From Siccibacter turicensis LMG 23730 (lineage in GTDB: Bacteria > Pseudomonadota > Gammaproteobacteria > Enterobacterales > Enterobacteriaceae): DNA of 64,000 bases. The notes beneath the pieces were generated by a model, which searched no databases, was not told the origin of the DNA, and saw only the letters and a list, made by a program, of their open reading frames with translations. The translations under genes and the position numbers were made by a program. Every line of letters starts with the position of its first letter. Within the stretch, counting starts at the first letter, position 1. Below, piece by piece: positions 53,327 through 63,468 of this stretch. The stretch is taken from positions 16,392 through 80,391 of the forward strand of contig NZ_AWFZ01000030.1 of assembly GCF_000463155.2 (NCBI RefSeq), given 5' to 3'.

Positions 53327-54907
53327 ATGGAATGGATTGCCGATCCCTCAATCTGGGCCGGACTCGTCACGCTGGTGGTGATCGAGCTGGTGCTGGGCAT
53401 TGATAATCTGGTGTTTATTGCCATCCTCGCGGAGAAACTCCCCCGCGAACTGCGCGACCGCGCACGGGTTACCGGCCTGATTCTGGCGATGCTGATGCGC
53501 CTTGTGCTGCTCGCGTCGATCTCCTGGCTGGTCACCCTGACCACTCCCCTGTTTACCGTGAAAGGACTGAGCTTCAGCGCCCGCGATTTGATTATGCTGC
53601 TGGGCGGGCTGTTTCTGCTGTTCAAGGCCACCGTCGAGCTTAACGAGCGGCTGGAGGGCAAGGATAGCCATAACCCTACCCAGCGCAGCGGGGCGAAGTT
53701 CTGGGCGGTCGTGGCGCAGATCGTGGTGCTGGACGCGGTGTTCTCGCTGGACTCCGTGATCACCGCGGTGGGGATGGTAGACCATCTGCCGGTGATGATG
53801 GCCGCGGTGGTGATTGCCATTTCGGTGATGCTGCTCGCCAGCAAAGCCCTGACCCGCTTTGTGAACAACCATCCCACCATCGTTATTCTCTGTCTGAGCT
53901 TCCTGCTGATGATCGGCTTCAGCCTGGTGGCGGACGGCTTTGGCTTCCACATTCCGAAAGGCTACCTCTACGCAGCCATTGGCTTCTCGGTGATGATTGA
54001 AGCCCTGAACCAGCTGGCGATTTTCAACCGCCGCCGCTTCCTGCTTTCGGCCAACCAGACCCTGCGCCAGCGCACCACCGAAGCGGTGATGCGCCTGCTC
54101 AGCGGTAAGAAAGAGGATGCCGAGCTGGATGTGGAAACCGCCTCGATGCTGGCCGACCATACCGATCAATCCATCTTCAATCCGCAGGAGCGGCTAATGA
54201 TTGAGCGGGTGCTGAACCTGAATCAGCGCACCGTAAGCAGCATTATGACCTCGCGCCATGATATCGAGCATATCAATCTCAACGATGACGAGGCGCATAT
54301 CCGCGCCCTGCTCGACAAAAACCAGCATACCCGGCTGGTGGTGACGGACGATGACGACGATCTGCTGGGCGTGGTGCATATTCTGGATCTGCTCCAGCAG
54401 TCGCTGCACGGCGAACCGCTGGATCTGCGCAGCCTGATTCGCCAGCCGCTGGTGTTCCCGGAAGGGCTGGCGCTGCTGGGCGCCCTTGAGCAGTTCCGCA
54501 ATGCCCATACCCACTTCGCCTTTGTGGTGGACGAGTTTGGTTCGGTGGAGGGTGTGGTGACCCTGAGCGACGTGATGGAAACCATCGCCGGTAATCTGCC
54601 GAATGAGGTGGCCGAGCTTGATGCCCGCCACGATATCCAGAAAAACCCGGACGGCAGCTGGACGGCGAACGGCCACATGCCGCTGGAGGATCTGGTCCAG
54701 CACGTGCCGCTGCCGCTGGATGAGAAACGCGAGTATCACACCATCGCCGGTCTGCTGATGGAGTATCTCCAGCACGTTCCGACCCCCGGCGAAGAGGTGC
54801 AGGCGGGGGATTTCATGCTGAAAACCCTGGACGTGGAAAGCCACCGCGTGCAGAAGGTGCAGATTATCCCGCTGGCGCCCGCCGGGGAGCTGGATTATGA
54901 GGTGTGA
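53327..54907 (+). CDS. yegH: TerC/CorC-type membrane protein YegH
   Basis: This 526-residue protein has a TerC-family membrane domain in the first 230 residues, with [17 protein letters not shown] and [20 protein letters not shown] as the acidic membrane motifs. A paired CBS domain ([16 protein letters not shown] through [13 protein letters not shown]) and a CorC/HlyC transporter-associated domain at the C-terminus follow. E. coli YegH has the same layout and length. It may take part in metal ion handling, but the substrate is not established. It is divergent from wza and likely a single transcription unit. Confidence 0.93.
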   Translation: MEWIADPSIWAGLVTLVVIELVLGIDNLVFIAILAEKLPRELRDRARVTGLILAMLMRLVLLASISWLVTLTTPLFTVKGLSFSARDLIMLLGGLFLLFKATVELNERLEGKDSHNPTQRSGAKFWAVVAQIVVLDAVFSLDSVITAVGMVDHLPVMMAAVVIAISVMLLASKALTRFVNNHPTIVILCLSFLLMIGFSLVADGFGFHIPKGYLYAAIGFSVMIEALNQLAIFNRRRFLLSANQTLRQRTTEAVMRLLSGKKEDAELDVETASMLADHTDQSIFNPQERLMIERVLNLNQRTVSSIMTSRHDIEHINLNDDEAHIRALLDKNQHTRLVVTDDDDDLLGVVHILDLLQQSLHGEPLDLRSLIRQPLVFPEGLALLGALEQFRNAHTHFAFVVDEFGSVEGVVTLSDVMETIAGNLPNEVAELDARHDIQKNPDGSWTANGHMPLEDLVQHVPLPLDEKREYHTIAGLLMEYLQHVPTPGEEVQAGDFMLKTLDVESHRVQKVQIIPLAPAGELDYEV

Positions 54908-55116
54908 TGGGGGGCTTTCGTCTATGGGCGTGTGGTGGTGTTGCGTTCACCGTAGCGGCCGCACGTGCATGTCATCTCTGCTCTTCTCTTTACCTGCGGG
55001 GTGGTCTTCGTCTTCCATCACAGCAGGCTGCGGCTGGGTTTAGTCTATGCACGTTCGGTAATGTTCCGTTCACCAGGCCACCGCGCTTCCATGGAAATAC
55101 CGCCGCACGTGAACGT

Positions 55117-55146
55117 GCAAAGGGGGCTCGCCGCCGCCCCCTTTGC
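55117..55146. repeat. GC-rich palindrome after yegH
   Basis: GCAAAGGGGGC and GCCCCCTTTGC are perfect 11-bp inverted copies with an 8-base loop. No T run follows on either strand. It is probably part of a dispersed intergenic repeat family. Confidence 0.7.
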
Positions 55147-55272
55147 CATCCCGGCTCCCGGCCAAAAAACCGGCCCTGCGGGCTTCCCTTACCTCCGGCG
55201 TCTCGCTCCGGTCGGTCGCGATACCCCATCCCGGGGCTCGCGCCCTCTGGCGGTTCCCGACCGCCAGCCCGG

Positions 55273-55459
55273 ACTCAACGCCTGCGCCGCGGCGGTTTTG
55301 ATGCCGGAAAGATCCCTCCCTCCAGCAATGAGGTTGGTTTGAAGGAAGATAGTGCCGGTCTTCTTTACTCAACGCCTGCGGCGCGGCGGTTTTGATGCCG
55401 GAAAGATTTCTCCCTCCGGCATTGAGGTTGGTTTGAAGGAAGACAGTGCCGGTCTTCTT
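55273..55459. repeat. Tandem direct repeat, two units with 94-bp period
   Basis: Unit one (55273-55365) and unit two (55367-55459) begin ACTCAACGCCTGCG and end GTGCCGGTCTTCTT. They differ at about six of 93 positions, and one base separates them. No coding frame fits the repeat. It suggests a recent duplication of a short element in the yegH-asmA spacer. Confidence 0.85.
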
Positions 55460-55541
55460 AACCTGGCCGGATAGTGCGCATAAAGGGGAGTAGCACAGGC
55501 CAATCTACACATGCGTCGTAATTTGCCCCCTTCAATAAAAA

Positions 55542-55561
55542 AACGCCCCACAGGGGCGTTT
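55542..55561. terminator. asmA terminator
   Basis: AACGCCCC/GGGGCGTT with a short ACA-type loop is flanked by an A run on the left and a T run on the right. It lies 19 bases beyond the asmA stop on the minus strand. Confidence 0.88.
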
Positions 55562-55580
55562 TTCATGTCCGGGTCAGGCG

Positions 55581-57428
55581 TCAGAGCTTATCGATCAGCT
55601 CTTTCACGTCTTTGCCTTTTTCGCTGTTCTTGTGGCGTTCGGCCCAGTCGTTAAGACGGCGTTTTGCCTCATCCTGCAGCTGTTTGCGCAGCGCCTGATC
55701 GATATCCAGACTATAGCTGAGCTGCTGCCATGGGCCATACACCCGCAGCGGCACCGCGGTTTTCTGCAGGCGGGCAATCAGCGCGCTGTCCCCTTTCCAG
55801 CCGTCGGTCACGCGCACGTTAAAGCGGGTGTCGCACTGCTCCTTCACCAGATCCAGCTGGCCCGTACCGTCAAGCGCGAGCATCGCGGATTCACCCTTCA
55901 TCTGGTCAAGCCGTAGCTGACCGCGATTAAGACGCGCCACCGCGGAGAAGCTCGCCAGCGACGTGGCGTTGTCGTAATTCTGCTGTGCGCTGACGTTACT
56001 GCTGCTGCGCTCCACCGCCTGCTGCACCAGCTGCTGGAAGTTGAGCCCTTCCATGCGGCTGTTGACCATGCTGACGTCGGCCTGACCCTGCCAGGTGTCG
56101 CGGAACGCGTCGGCGTCGATTCGCCCACCGGTAAAGTCACCGTGCATCGAGAAGCGGCCGGTTAAGGCAATCGGGTAGTTAAACGCCCGCAGGATATCGC
56201 CGATCTCAATGTTGTCGATGGCCGGACGAAACGCGGCTGCCGGCTCCGGCGTGCGCGCATCAAGCCGCCCCGGAAGGGACATACGCCCCTGCCCTAAGGT
56301 GCCGTCCAGACGGGCAATGTCCAGCAGCCCGGCATCGTTCTTCAGCGCGGCGCTGACGTTGGTGAAGTCCAGACCGCGCCAGCGCAGGGATTTCGCCGTC
56401 AGACGCGCCTCGGCGCTAAAGCCGCGCAGCAGCTGATAGTCATCGTGATGGATTTCAGAGGCGATAACCGGACGCCCCGGCGTCGGCCTGGCCTGTTGCC
56501 CCTGCTGCTGTGGCGTCGCACCGGAAACCTCCTGCGCCGCCACGAGGTTTTCCAGATTGAGGGTGTCGAAATTGAGATCGAGCATCCAGCGCGGCATATC
56601 GCCGAGCACTACGCTACCCGCACCGCTCACGGCGCTGTCGTTGGCACTCATCACAAGATCGCTGAACGAAAGCGTTTTCGATGGCTCCTGCCACTCGGCC
56701 TGGAAACGGCCCTGGCCGCTGATACCGCTCTGCGGCAGCCCTGCGCCCCGCGCCTGCCAGTTCAGCTGCGACACGTTCATGGTCATACGCTGCGGGTAGT
56801 CGTTGCGATCAAGGTTGGCAGTCAGCGCCAGCGTGACGTCGCGCTGATCGCGTGTAATGCGACCGCTCAGCTCGATAACGGCCTGGCGCTTATCGTTCTG
56901 CTCCATGTCGATATTGATATTGCGCACCGTCACCTGCTCGTCATCTTCGTGCTGGAAGACCAGCAGGCTGTCGGCGACTTTCAGACGGCTGATGTCATAG
57001 GACCAGCGGGCGCTGTTATCAGGATGGGGAACGCTGTCACGCGGCCCGACCGGCGCGTTCTCCGGACGGTGCGCTTCGCTCTGGGGCGTCAGTTGGATCA
57101 CCGCGCCCTTGAGCATCACCTGCTTCACCTGCAGCTGGTGCGAGAGCAGCGGCCAGAGCGCCACGTCGAGACGCATGTTATCGGCGCTGACCAGCGCGTC
57201 CTTTGCGCCCGGGGCGGTCAGCGACATACGCCCTGAGAGGATGCTGAGCTGCGGCCAGACGTGCCAGCGTAGCGGCCCGTCAAGTTTGAGCTGATAGCCG
57301 CTCCGCGCCTCCACTTCCCGCACCATATAGCTGCGGAAATCATTCGGATTTACCAACATCACCAGCGCGGAAAGGCCGGCAACCAACACGACCAGTAAAA
57401 TCATCAGCGTGGTTAAAAGTCGTCTCAT
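55581..57428 (-). CDS. asmA: Outer-membrane assembly protein AsmA
   Basis: This 615-residue AsmA-family protein is anchored in the inner membrane by an N-terminal hydrophobic segment (LLTTLMILLVVLVAGLSALVMLV), with the remainder in the periplasm. The N-terminal NPNDFRSYMVREVEARSGY stretch and the C-terminal AsmA domain (MHGDFTGGRIDADAF; FQQLVQQAVERSS) match E. coli AsmA. The family forms long lipid-transfer bridges, and AsmA affects outer-membrane protein and lipid homeostasis. It follows dcd by 25 bases and probably shares its transcript. Confidence 0.94.
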   Translation of the reverse strand: MRRLLTTLMILLVVLVAGLSALVMLVNPNDFRSYMVREVEARSGYQLKLDGPLRWHVWPQLSILSGRMSLTAPGAKDALVSADNMRLDVALWPLLSHQLQVKQVMLKGAVIQLTPQSEAHRPENAPVGPRDSVPHPDNSARWSYDISRLKVADSLLVFQHEDDEQVTVRNINIDMEQNDKRQAVIELSGRITRDQRDVTLALTANLDRNDYPQRMTMNVSQLNWQARGAGLPQSGISGQGRFQAEWQEPSKTLSFSDLVMSANDSAVSGAGSVVLGDMPRWMLDLNFDTLNLENLVAAQEVSGATPQQQGQQARPTPGRPVIASEIHHDDYQLLRGFSAEARLTAKSLRWRGLDFTNVSAALKNDAGLLDIARLDGTLGQGRMSLPGRLDARTPEPAAAFRPAIDNIEIGDILRAFNYPIALTGRFSMHGDFTGGRIDADAFRDTWQGQADVSMVNSRMEGLNFQQLVQQAVERSSSNVSAQQNYDNATSLASFSAVARLNRGQLRLDQMKGESAMLALDGTGQLDLVKEQCDTRFNVRVTDGWKGDSALIARLQKTAVPLRVYGPWQQLSYSLDIDQALRKQLQDEAKRRLNDWAERHKNSEKGKDVKELIDKL

Positions 57429-57453
57429 GGCATCCTCTGCTCAGGGCTGTCGG

Positions 57454-58035
57454 TCAGTCTTTATCGATCCGGCTTGCGACTGCGCCTTGCTGATCGCGAT
57501 ACTTTGCGTCCTCACGGCGATTATAGGGGCGTGCCGCCGGGCCGGAGAGCGGTTCAAAGCTCAGGGCACCGATGAGCATGCCCGGACGCAGCGCTAGCGG
57601 CAGCTTACCGGAGTTGTAAAACTCCAGCACGATGCAGCCCTGCCAGCCCGGATCGATACGGTGCGCGGTTACGTGCACCATCAGCCCAAGTCGCGCCAGC
57701 GACGAACGCCCGTCGAGCCAGCCTACCAGGTCGGCGGGCAGCGTTACGGATTCGTAGGTCACCGCCAGCGCCAGCTCGCCCGGATGCAGGAAGAACGCTT
57801 CGCCGTCATCCAGCACGATCTCATCGCTCATTACGCGATCCAGCGCCGCGCTCACTTCCGCTTTCGGGCCGCTTAAATCAATGTACGCAGCGGTATGGCC
57901 GCTGAAGGTACGGAATTTATTGCCCAGTCGCACGTCAACGGTCGCGCCGTTAATGCGCTCAACGGGGGGACGCGGGGTAATTGCCAGGCGACCATCGTCA
58001 AGCCAGGCTTCAATATCTCGGTCACATAGACGCAT
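57454..58035 (-). CDS. dcd: dCTP deaminase
   Basis: This 193-residue enzyme converts dCTP to dUTP, the main source of dTTP precursors in enterics. Conserved sequence covers the N-terminal [16 protein letters not shown], the active-site [23 protein letters not shown] with its catalytic glutamate downstream (VLEFYNSG), and the C-terminal lid [18 protein letters not shown]. It lies between udk and asmA in the order known from E. coli. Confidence 0.97.
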   Translation of the reverse strand: MRLCDRDIEAWLDDGRLAITPRPPVERINGATVDVRLGNKFRTFSGHTAAYIDLSGPKAEVSAALDRVMSDEIVLDDGEAFFLHPGELALAVTYESVTLPADLVGWLDGRSSLARLGLMVHVTAHRIDPGWQGCIVLEFYNSGKLPLALRPGMLIGALSFEPLSGPAARPYNRREDAKYRDQQGAVASRIDKD

Positions 58036-58181
58036 CGCACTTTCTCCTTTCGTGCAGCAGGGCGCTTACGCAGGCGATGTGAGCCTGAAAACGTAAGCAA
58101 AGCCGGATAACCCGGCGTGACGCGCGGGTGCCCGCCCTGCCCGGGCGGGAACGCTTCACAACGGTACACAATCCGGCGATG

Positions 58182-58823
58182 TTATTCAAAAAACTGGCTA
58201 ATCTTAGCCTTCAGAATATCGATAGCAATGCGGTTTTTACCCCCGCGCGGCACGATGATATCGGCATACTGCTTGGACGGGTCGATAAACTGCAGGAACA
58301 TCGGGCGCACCGTTTTCTGATACTGGCTCATCACCGAGTCCATGGAGCGTCCGCGCTCGTTAACGTCACGCTTGATGCGGCGCATCAGGCAGATGTCGAG
58401 CGGCGTGTCCACGAAGATAGAGAAACTCATCTCCTGACGCAGCCGCGCATCGGTCAGCAGCAGAATGCCCTCAAGGATGATCACTTTCTTCGGCTTGATG
58501 TGGACGGTGTCTGCGGTGCGCGTGTGTTCTACATAACTATAGACCGGCAGTTCAATCGGGTTGCCCTGTTTAAGCATCTGTAAATGCTGGAACAGCAGAT
58601 TGTGGTCCATCGCGTTAGGATGGTCATAGTTGGTTTTCACCCGATCTTCCATGGACAGATGACTCTGATCTTTGTAATAGCTGTCTTCTGGAATGACACC
58701 AATGTGTTCATCACCGACCTGTTCACGTAATTCCCGGTAGAGCGTGCTGGCGATAAGACTTTTACCTGAAGCCGATGCGCCGGCGATGCCGATGATGACG
58801 CATTGATGAGACTTGTCAGTCAT
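58182..58823 (-). CDS. udk: Uridine kinase
   Basis: Udk phosphorylates uridine and cytidine with GTP or ATP in pyrimidine salvage. It has 213 residues from the ATG at 58823 (MTDKSHQC); the frame is open eight codons further. The P-loop is [11 protein letters not shown], with [11 protein letters not shown], the EGILLL strand and [14 protein letters not shown] also conserved. It lies upstream of dcd on the same strand. Confidence 0.97.
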   Translation of the reverse strand: MTDKSHQCVIIGIAGASASGKSLIASTLYRELREQVGDEHIGVIPEDSYYKDQSHLSMEDRVKTNYDHPNAMDHNLLFQHLQMLKQGNPIELPVYSYVEHTRTADTVHIKPKKVIILEGILLLTDARLRQEMSFSIFVDTPLDICLMRRIKRDVNERGRSMDSVMSQYQKTVRPMFLQFIDPSKQYADIIVPRGGKNRIAIDILKAKISQFFE

Positions 58824-58847
58824 AAATAAGCGACCTGGTTGTAGCAA

Positions 58848-59172
58848 GAAGTTAAGGAAGGGTGACGCGGGTGCGTCTGACGCGGCGATTATAGGGATTT
58901 CCTTTAAATGATACCAGCCGAACCGCCCGCGGATCGCGGAATTATCCTGGCGTTACGCACAAATGGCGCCGCGCCATGTACACGATTTTCTTCATTTTTT
59001 CTATAGCAGGGAAGATTCCAGGGGTGTTGCGCAAAATATAGTGAAGCGATGTTAAATTATGAGCAGGCGGCATAGGAATTGAAAATTGTTTGTACTAGCA
59101 TAGCCGCCACTCCTTAATTTTATGCATCCGGGGCTTGCTCTCGGCCGCGCAGCCTTTGCGGATTTCGTGGTA
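58848..59172. other. Divergent spacer between udk and yegE
   Basis: About 325 bases carry the promoters for udk (minus) and yegE (plus). I see no ORF. The part before yegE is AT-rich with several possible -10 boxes (for example TAAATTATG around 59052-59062), but no clear pair. A GGCGGC/GCCGCC pair brackets the region just before the open frame. Confidence 0.4.
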
Positions 59173-62100
59173 ATGACCAGACAAAACACGCGCGTTTCAG
59201 TCCCCGTTCCCCATCCTGCCCTTCGCTTAGTGAGTCTGGGTTTACTGGCCTTTGTTTTTACCCTCTTTTCACTTGAGCTGACGCTGTTTGGCAGCCTGCT
59301 GGCCCCGCTGTGGTTTCCGACCGCCCTGATGATGGTGGCGTTTTTCCGTCATCCGCTTCGTTTATGGCCCGCCATCGCGTTGGTCTGTACCCTGGGCAAC
59401 GTCGCGGCGACGCTGGCGCTGTTCCCGCCTGAAAAGCTTAACCTGCTGTATGCCGCGCTCAACGTGCTGGAAGCGGCGCTTGGGGCACTGCTGCTTCGGC
59501 GCCTGCTGCCGCAGCGCAATCCCCTGCAAAACCTCTCAAGCTGGGTGCGGCTCGCCATTGGCGGCGCGGTTATCCCGCCGCTGGTGGGTGGCCTGCTGCT
59601 GGTTATTCTGACCGAAAATACACAGCCGGTGCGCACGCTGTTTATGTGGATCCTGTCTGAATCCATCGGTGCGCTGTCGCTGATTCCGCTCGGGCTGCTG
59701 TTTAAGGCGCACTATCTGCTGCGCCATCGCGATCCGCGCCTGCTGCTGGAGACGCTGCTGACCCTCGCCGCCACTCTGCTGCTGAGCTGGTTTGCGCTGC
59801 ATTATCTGCCCTGGCCGTTTACCTTCATCATTGTGCTGCTGATGTGGAGCGCCATCCGCCTGCCGCGCCTTGAGGCCTTTACCGTGTTTCTGGCCACCGT
59901 GATGATGGTCTCGACCATCATGGCCGCGAACCCGACGCTGCTTGAGATGCCCCATCCGCACTGGACCTTTAACGCCCCCTGGCTGCCGTTTTTAATGATT
60001 TTGCTGCCAGCGAACGTGATGACCATGGTGATGTACGCCTTTCGCGAAGAGCGCAAGCACATCGGGGAGAGCGAAGCGCGCTTTCGTAACGCCATGGAGT
60101 ACTCCGCCATCGGCATGGCGCTGGTCTCTAACGACGGGCAGTTCCTGCAGTCCAACAAAGCGCTGTGTAATCTGCTGGGCTACACCCCGGAGCAGCTGCA
60201 CCGTCTGACCTTTCAGCAGCTGACCTGGCCTGAAGATCTGCAAAAAGATCTGGAGCAGCTCGACCAGCTGCGCATGGGCATCATCAACAGCTACTCGATG
60301 GAGAAGCGCTACTACACCAGCCGCGGAGATGTGGTCTGGGCGCTGCTCGCGGTATCGGTAGTGCGCCACACCGACGGCACGCCGCTCTACTTTATCGCCC
60401 AGATAGAGGACATCACCGACCTCAAGCAGACCGAGTGGATGAACAAGCGCCTGATGGAGCGCATCACCCTCGCCAACGAGGCGGGCGGAATTGGCATCTG
60501 GGAGTGGGATCTCGGCCCGGACACCATGAGCTGGGACAAGCGCATGTTCGAGCTGTACGACATCTCGCCGGAGACCAAACCGACCTATCAGCTGTGGAAA
60601 GCGCAGCTGGTGAGCGAAGATCTACCCCAGGTCGAAGCGGCTATTAAAGAGGCGCTGCGCGCGCGGGTGCCGTTCAAACTGGAGTTTCGCATTAAGGTGG
60701 GCGGGAGGATCCGTCATATCCGTTCCCTGGCGAACCGGGTGGTGAACAAGCAGGGCGATGTTGAGCGCCTGCTTGGCATCAATATGGACATGACCGAAGT
60801 CAAACAGCTTAACGACGCCCTGTTCCAGGAGAAGGAGCGCCTGCACATTACCCTCGACTCCATCGGCGAAGCGGTGATCTGTACCGATGTTGAGATGAAC
60901 GTCACCTTTATGAACCCGGTGGCGGAAAAGATGAGCGGCTGGCAGCAGGATCGCGCCATCGGCCAGCACATCCTCACTATTCTGCGCATCACCTTCGGGG
61001 ACAACGGCCCGCTGATGGAGAACATCCACAGCGGCGACGTGTCGCGCACCGCCATTGAGCAGGATGTGGTGCTGCACTGCCGCAAGGGCGGCAGCTACGA
61101 TATTCACTACAGCATCACCCCGCTCAGCACCCTCGACGGGCAGAACATTGGGTTTGTGCTGGTGATTCAGGACGTGACCGAGTCGCGCAAAATGCTGCGT
61201 CAGCTCAGCTACAGCGCCTCCCACGATGGCCTGACCCACCTTGCCAACCGCGTCAGCTTTGAAAACCACCTCAAGCGGCTGCTGCTGAACGTGGCGGAAA
61301 CCCGCCAGCAGCATGCCCTGGTGTTTATCGATCTCGATCGCTTCAAAGCGGTAAACGACAGCGCCGGCCACGCTGCGGGCGATGCCCTGCTGCGCGAGCT
61401 GGCTTCGCTGATGCTGAGCATGCTGCGCACCAGCGATGTGCTGGCCCGTCTTGGCGGCGATGAGTTTGGTCTGCTGCTGCCCGACTGCAATCTGGAGAGC
61501 GCCCGCACCATCTCCGGGCGGCTGATTCAGGCGATCAACGACTACCACTTCAGCTGGGACAATCGCCTGCACCGCATCGGGGCCAGCGCCGGCATCACCA
61601 TGATCGATGCCAATAATAACCAGGCCTCAGAGGTGATGTCCCAGGCGGATATCGCCTGCTACGCCTCGAAAAACAACGGGCGCGGCGTGGTAACGGTCTA
61701 TGAGCCGCAGCAGGGTCAGCATCCGACCCGCGCCCAGATGCCGCTCGACGAGCAGTGGCGGATGATCAAAGACAACCCGATCGCCATGATTGCCCGGGCG
61801 GTGGCCTCGCCGCGAGTGCCGGAGTCGGCCTCGTTCTATACGCTGACCCTCAAGTTCTGGACCCGCGAGGGCGACGTGATGGAGGAGGAGGCCCTGCGCG
61901 CCATCCTCGGTGAGAGCGAACTGATGCACGCCCTGGATCGCCGCGTTTTCCATGAGTTCTTCAGCAAGTGGAGCGCGCGGGTGGCTCAGAAAGGGTTTGG
62001 TATTGCCCTGCCTCTCTCCACCAGCGGCCTGGCCTCGCAGAGCGTGGTGGATGACATCATCGCCATGCTGGCGGAAAGCCCGCTGCCTGCCCGCCTGTTG

Positions 62101-62499
62101 CATATTATGGTGCCTGCCGAAGCGCTGCACCGCGAAGACGACGCCCCGCGCCGCCACCTGCACGCCCTGCGCGACGCAGGCTGCCAGATAATCCTCACCC
62201 AGACCGGGCGCGACCTGGAGGTCTTCAACCTGCTCGGCCACGATAGGGTGGACTACGTGATGCTCAACGCCGAACTGGTGAGCTGGGTGCATACCAATCT
62301 GATGGACGAAATGATGGTCACCATTATTCACGGCCATGCCCAGCGTCTTGGGCTGCGCAGCATTGCCGGGCCGGCGGATCAGCCGCTGGTGATGGACACC
62401 CTCTCCGGCATCGGTATTGACCTGATTTTCGGCGATACCATTGCGGCGCAGCAGCCGCTCGACCTGCTGCTCAACAACAGCTACTTCGCCATCAACTGA
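59173..62499 (+). CDS. dgcE: Diguanylate cyclase DgcE (YegE)
   Basis: This large inner-membrane c-di-GMP synthase (1108 residues) normally sets the level that licenses CsgD and curli. Domain order is MASE1 with about eight to ten membrane segments (1-300), three PAS domains (about 310-430, 440-560, 570-690), GGDEF, and a C-terminal EAL-like domain. The GGDEF motif is intact (LARLGGDEFGLLL), preceded by VFIDLDRFKAVNDSAGH. The EAL-like region lacks the EAL signature, as in E. coli, so it is probably not a phosphodiesterase. The frame is open from 59122, but the ATG at 59173 gives MTRQNTRVSVPVPHPALRLV, aligned with E. coli. Its end overlaps alkA by eight bases. Confidence 0.94.
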   Translation: MTRQNTRVSVPVPHPALRLVSLGLLAFVFTLFSLELTLFGSLLAPLWFPTALMMVAFFRHPLRLWPAIALVCTLGNVAATLALFPPEKLNLLYAALNVLEAALGALLLRRLLPQRNPLQNLSSWVRLAIGGAVIPPLVGGLLLVILTENTQPVRTLFMWILSESIGALSLIPLGLLFKAHYLLRHRDPRLLLETLLTLAATLLLSWFALHYLPWPFTFIIVLLMWSAIRLPRLEAFTVFLATVMMVSTIMAANPTLLEMPHPHWTFNAPWLPFLMILLPANVMTMVMYAFREERKHIGESEARFRNAMEYSAIGMALVSNDGQFLQSNKALCNLLGYTPEQLHRLTFQQLTWPEDLQKDLEQLDQLRMGIINSYSMEKRYYTSRGDVVWALLAVSVVRHTDGTPLYFIAQIEDITDLKQTEWMNKRLMERITLANEAGGIGIWEWDLGPDTMSWDKRMFELYDISPETKPTYQLWKAQLVSEDLPQVEAAIKEALRARVPFKLEFRIKVGGRIRHIRSLANRVVNKQGDVERLLGINMDMTEVKQLNDALFQEKERLHITLDSIGEAVICTDVEMNVTFMNPVAEKMSGWQQDRAIGQHILTILRITFGDNGPLMENIHSGDVSRTAIEQDVVLHCRKGGSYDIHYSITPLSTLDGQNIGFVLVIQDVTESRKMLRQLSYSASHDGLTHLANRVSFENHLKRLLLNVAETRQQHALVFIDLDRFKAVNDSAGHAAGDALLRELASLMLSMLRTSDVLARLGGDEFGLLLPDCNLESARTISGRLIQAINDYHFSWDNRLHRIGASAGITMIDANNNQASEVMSQADIACYASKNNGRGVVTVYEPQQGQHPTRAQMPLDEQWRMIKDNPIAMIARAVASPRVPESASFYTLTLKFWTREGDVMEEEALRAILGESELMHALDRRVFHEFFSKWSARVAQKGFGIALPLSTSGLASQSVVDDIIAMLAESPLPARLLHIMVPAEALHREDDAPRRHLHALRDAGCQIILTQTGRDLEVFNLLGHDRVDYVMLNAELVSWVHTNLMDEMMVTIIHGHAQRLGLRSIAGPADQPLVMDTLSGIGIDLIFGDTIAAQQPLDLLLNNSYFAIN

Positions 62500-63337
62500 C
62501 CGGCTGCCAGCCGCTGCTGTACCAGATGTGCAGCAGGGCATAGGAGCGCCACGGCGCCCAGCAGGTTGCATAGCGTCGGATGGCGGCGGGCGTCATACCG
62601 GCGAAGCGCTGCTTGATGGCGTAATCATCCGGCAGAAACACGTCCGGCGCCTGCCAGCCGCGCAGCGCATAGTAGTTCGCCGTCCAGCGCCCAATCCCTG
62701 GCCAGCTAATCAGGTGTTTCACCCCCTGCTCCACGTCCTGCGGACGCGTGAGGGGGAACACGCCCGCTTCGCAGGTCTGCGCCAGGTTGACGATAGCATG
62801 GGCGCGCATCAGCGGGATCCCAATGGTTTTAACTTCTTCGGGACTCAGCCGGGCCAGCGCCTTCGCCTCCGGGAACAGCATCCAGCCCGGCTGCCCCGGA
62901 CAGGGGGTGCCGAACGCCGCCGCCAGCTTGCCGGTGAGCTTCGCTGCCAGCGCCACGCTGACCAGCTGGCCGAGGATCGCGCGTATCGCCTGCTCAAACG
63001 GGTCAACGCACCCCGGTAGACGCAGACCGGGGCGCGCGGCAGCCAGCTCGCCGAGCGAGGCCAGCATCGGTGCCGGGTCGAGGCGCAGATCCAGCAGGTT
63101 TGCCACCCGCACCAGCACCGCCTCCGCCACCGGCATCAGGCCGTCGCTGAGCGTCACCACCAGCGCCGGCTCGGTGGGGTGCGGCGTGACGGTCAGCACG
63201 CCCGACCCGCCCGCCAGCGCCATGCTGCGGCTGTAGTGGTTGTCACCCACCTGTTCAATGCCGGTGACGGCACGGGCGCGTAAAAAGCCCAGCATCCACG
63301 GCCAGTCATAAGGGGGGGTATAGTGCAACGTAAACAT
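62492..63337 (-). CDS. alkA: 3-methyladenine DNA glycosylase II
   Basis: AlkA removes alkylated purines and pyrimidines in the adaptive response. It has 281 residues from the ATG at 63337, with GGGAGA upstream. The N-terminal AlkA domain starts FTLHYTPPYDWPWMLGFL. The helix-hairpin-helix with the catalytic site is SWPGIGRWTANYYALRGWQ, followed by the active aspartate in VFLPDDYAIKQRF-like (FLPDDYAIKQR). It is convergent with dgcE and the two stop regions overlap. Confidence 0.95.
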   Translation of the reverse strand: MFTLHYTPPYDWPWMLGFLRARAVTGIEQVGDNHYSRSMALAGGSGVLTVTPHPTEPALVVTLSDGLMPVAEAVLVRVANLLDLRLDPAPMLASLGELAAARPGLRLPGCVDPFEQAIRAILGQLVSVALAAKLTGKLAAAFGTPCPGQPGWMLFPEAKALARLSPEEVKTIGIPLMRAHAIVNLAQTCEAGVFPLTRPQDVEQGVKHLISWPGIGRWTANYYALRGWQAPDVFLPDDYAIKQRFAGMTPAAIRRYATCWAPWRSYALLHIWYSSGWQPVS

Positions 63338-63468
63338 AGATTCTCCCGGATTGCCTTTTTTCAGCTTAGCGGCAAGCACTTGATTATGCCTTGCTTTTAT
63401 ATTCCATTTGCTGCGCTCGCGACATTTCGCTAAAGTCGCCCCCCTTCTTCACCGGCATGGGGATCATG

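Larger units (their letters stand above)
54908..55541. other. Repeat-rich spacer between yegH and asmA
   Basis: No credible gene is present. A degenerate pair (54918-54952 and 55041-55075) matches at 26 of 35 positions. Further on are an 11-bp palindrome (55117-55146), a GC-rich block with several smaller hairpins (for example CTGGCGGT/ACCGCCAG at 55247-55267), and a tandem 94-bp repeat (55273-55459). The block looks like an accumulation of dispersed intergenic repeats. Confidence 0.7.
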
